Source of the DNA: Scandinavium sp036495715
GTDB taxonomy: Bacteria > Pseudomonadota > Gammaproteobacteria > Enterobacterales > Enterobacteriaceae
NCBI GenBank assembly: GCA_036495715.1
Contig: DASXML010000017.1
Span: 1-64,000, forward strand
Reading direction: 5' to 3'
Length of the DNA: 64,000 bases
The notes beneath the pieces are model-generated. The model did not search any database. It had not been told where the DNA came from and worked only from the letters and a program-made list of their open reading frames with translations. The position numbers and the translations under genes are program-made. Of this stretch, positions 63,815 through 64,000 are shown piece after piece; the first letter of the stretch is position 1, and each line of letters begins with the position of its first letter.

Positions 63815-64000
63815 TTACGCGTAAACAGGGAAACGGGCGCAGATATCCAGCACTTTGCCTTTGATGCGCTCGATAACGGCTTCGTCATTGATGTTGTCCA
63901 GCACGTCACACATCCAGCCAGCCAGCTCTTTCACTTCCGCTTCCTTGAAGCCACGGCGAGTCACAGCCGGGGAACCGATACGGATGCCGGACGTCACGAA
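63815..64000 (-). CDS. glyA: Serine hydroxymethyltransferase, C-terminal part
   Basis: 62 codons of the C-terminus, open to the window edge; the start lies outside. The sequence TSGIRIGSPAVTRRGFKEAE and the ending ARFPVYA match E. coli GlyA. The complete enzyme makes glycine and 5,10-methylene-tetrahydrofolate from serine with PLP. Confidence 0.97.
   Translation of the reverse strand, partial: FVTSGIRIGSPAVTRRGFKEAEVKELAGWMCDVLDNINDEAVIERIKGKVLDICARFPVYA

Noticed and set aside
1..64000. CRISPR arrays, IS elements, tRNA or rRNA genes
   Set aside because: No regularly spaced direct repeats, transposase frames, or cloverleaf or rRNA sequences were recognised on either strand.

Overview
The window is a chromosomal segment of a member of the Enterobacteriaceae. 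Gene order from purM to glyA follows the min-56 region of Escherichia coli almost gene for gene, protein lengths match the E. coli orthologues to within a few residues, and the intergenic DNA carries ERIC and REP/BIME repeats. The accessory content (a bglA-bglK pair beside purM, a nickel/cobalt exporter behind suhB, an alpha-galactosidase locus beside glyA) and the many ERIC copies fit an Enterobacter/Lelliottia/Leclercia-type genome better than E. coli, but the genus cannot be fixed from this sequence alone. No tRNA, rRNA, IS element or CRISPR array was found, and no gene appears broken.

Layout. 1-490: an unassigned, hairpin-rich GC-rich segment followed by an ERIC with an internal insertion. 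493-2812: bglA-bglK (beta-glucoside use) on the minus strand, behind LacI/AscG-like operator candidates. 2996-8540: purM-purN (PurR box) and ppk-ppx. 8520-12711: the c-di-GMP phosphodiesterase pdeF with an FNR-type promoter, yfgG, and a YcaD-like transporter. 12791-17721: guaB-guaA with a PurR box, divergent from xseA; yfgJ. 17772-27913: an accessory Gfo/Idh/MocA oxidoreductase, then der, bamB, yfgM, hisS, ispG, rodZ, rlmN and ndk. 28077-35355: the pbpC-yfhM pair. 35532-37236: sseA and sseB. 37327-44581: the iron-sulfur operon iscRSUA-hscBA-fdx-iscX with pepB, interrupted by three ERIC elements. 44804-46470: trmJ and suhB. 46566-48175: a NicO-type exporter with a DUF1007 protein. 48298-50711: csiE and hcaT; the hca dioxygenase genes expected next to hcaT are absent.

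50782-63760 is the most distinctive part. It is a rebuilt yph locus. The E. coli yphB, yphG, yphH and yphA homologues remain, but a single XylE-like sugar porter lies where E. coli has the ABC transporter and dehydrogenase genes yphCDEF. Between yphH and yphA lie a GPH-family symporter, a GH36 alpha-galactosidase, an OprD-family porin very like the chitoporin ChiP, and a small lipoprotein like ChiQ. Together they suggest a complete route for an alpha-galactoside: outer-membrane entry (porin), inner-membrane symport (GPH), hydrolysis (GH36), mutarotation (YphB), and control by the ROK repressor YphH. The role of the giant DUF5107-TPR protein YphG is unknown. The window ends inside glyA.
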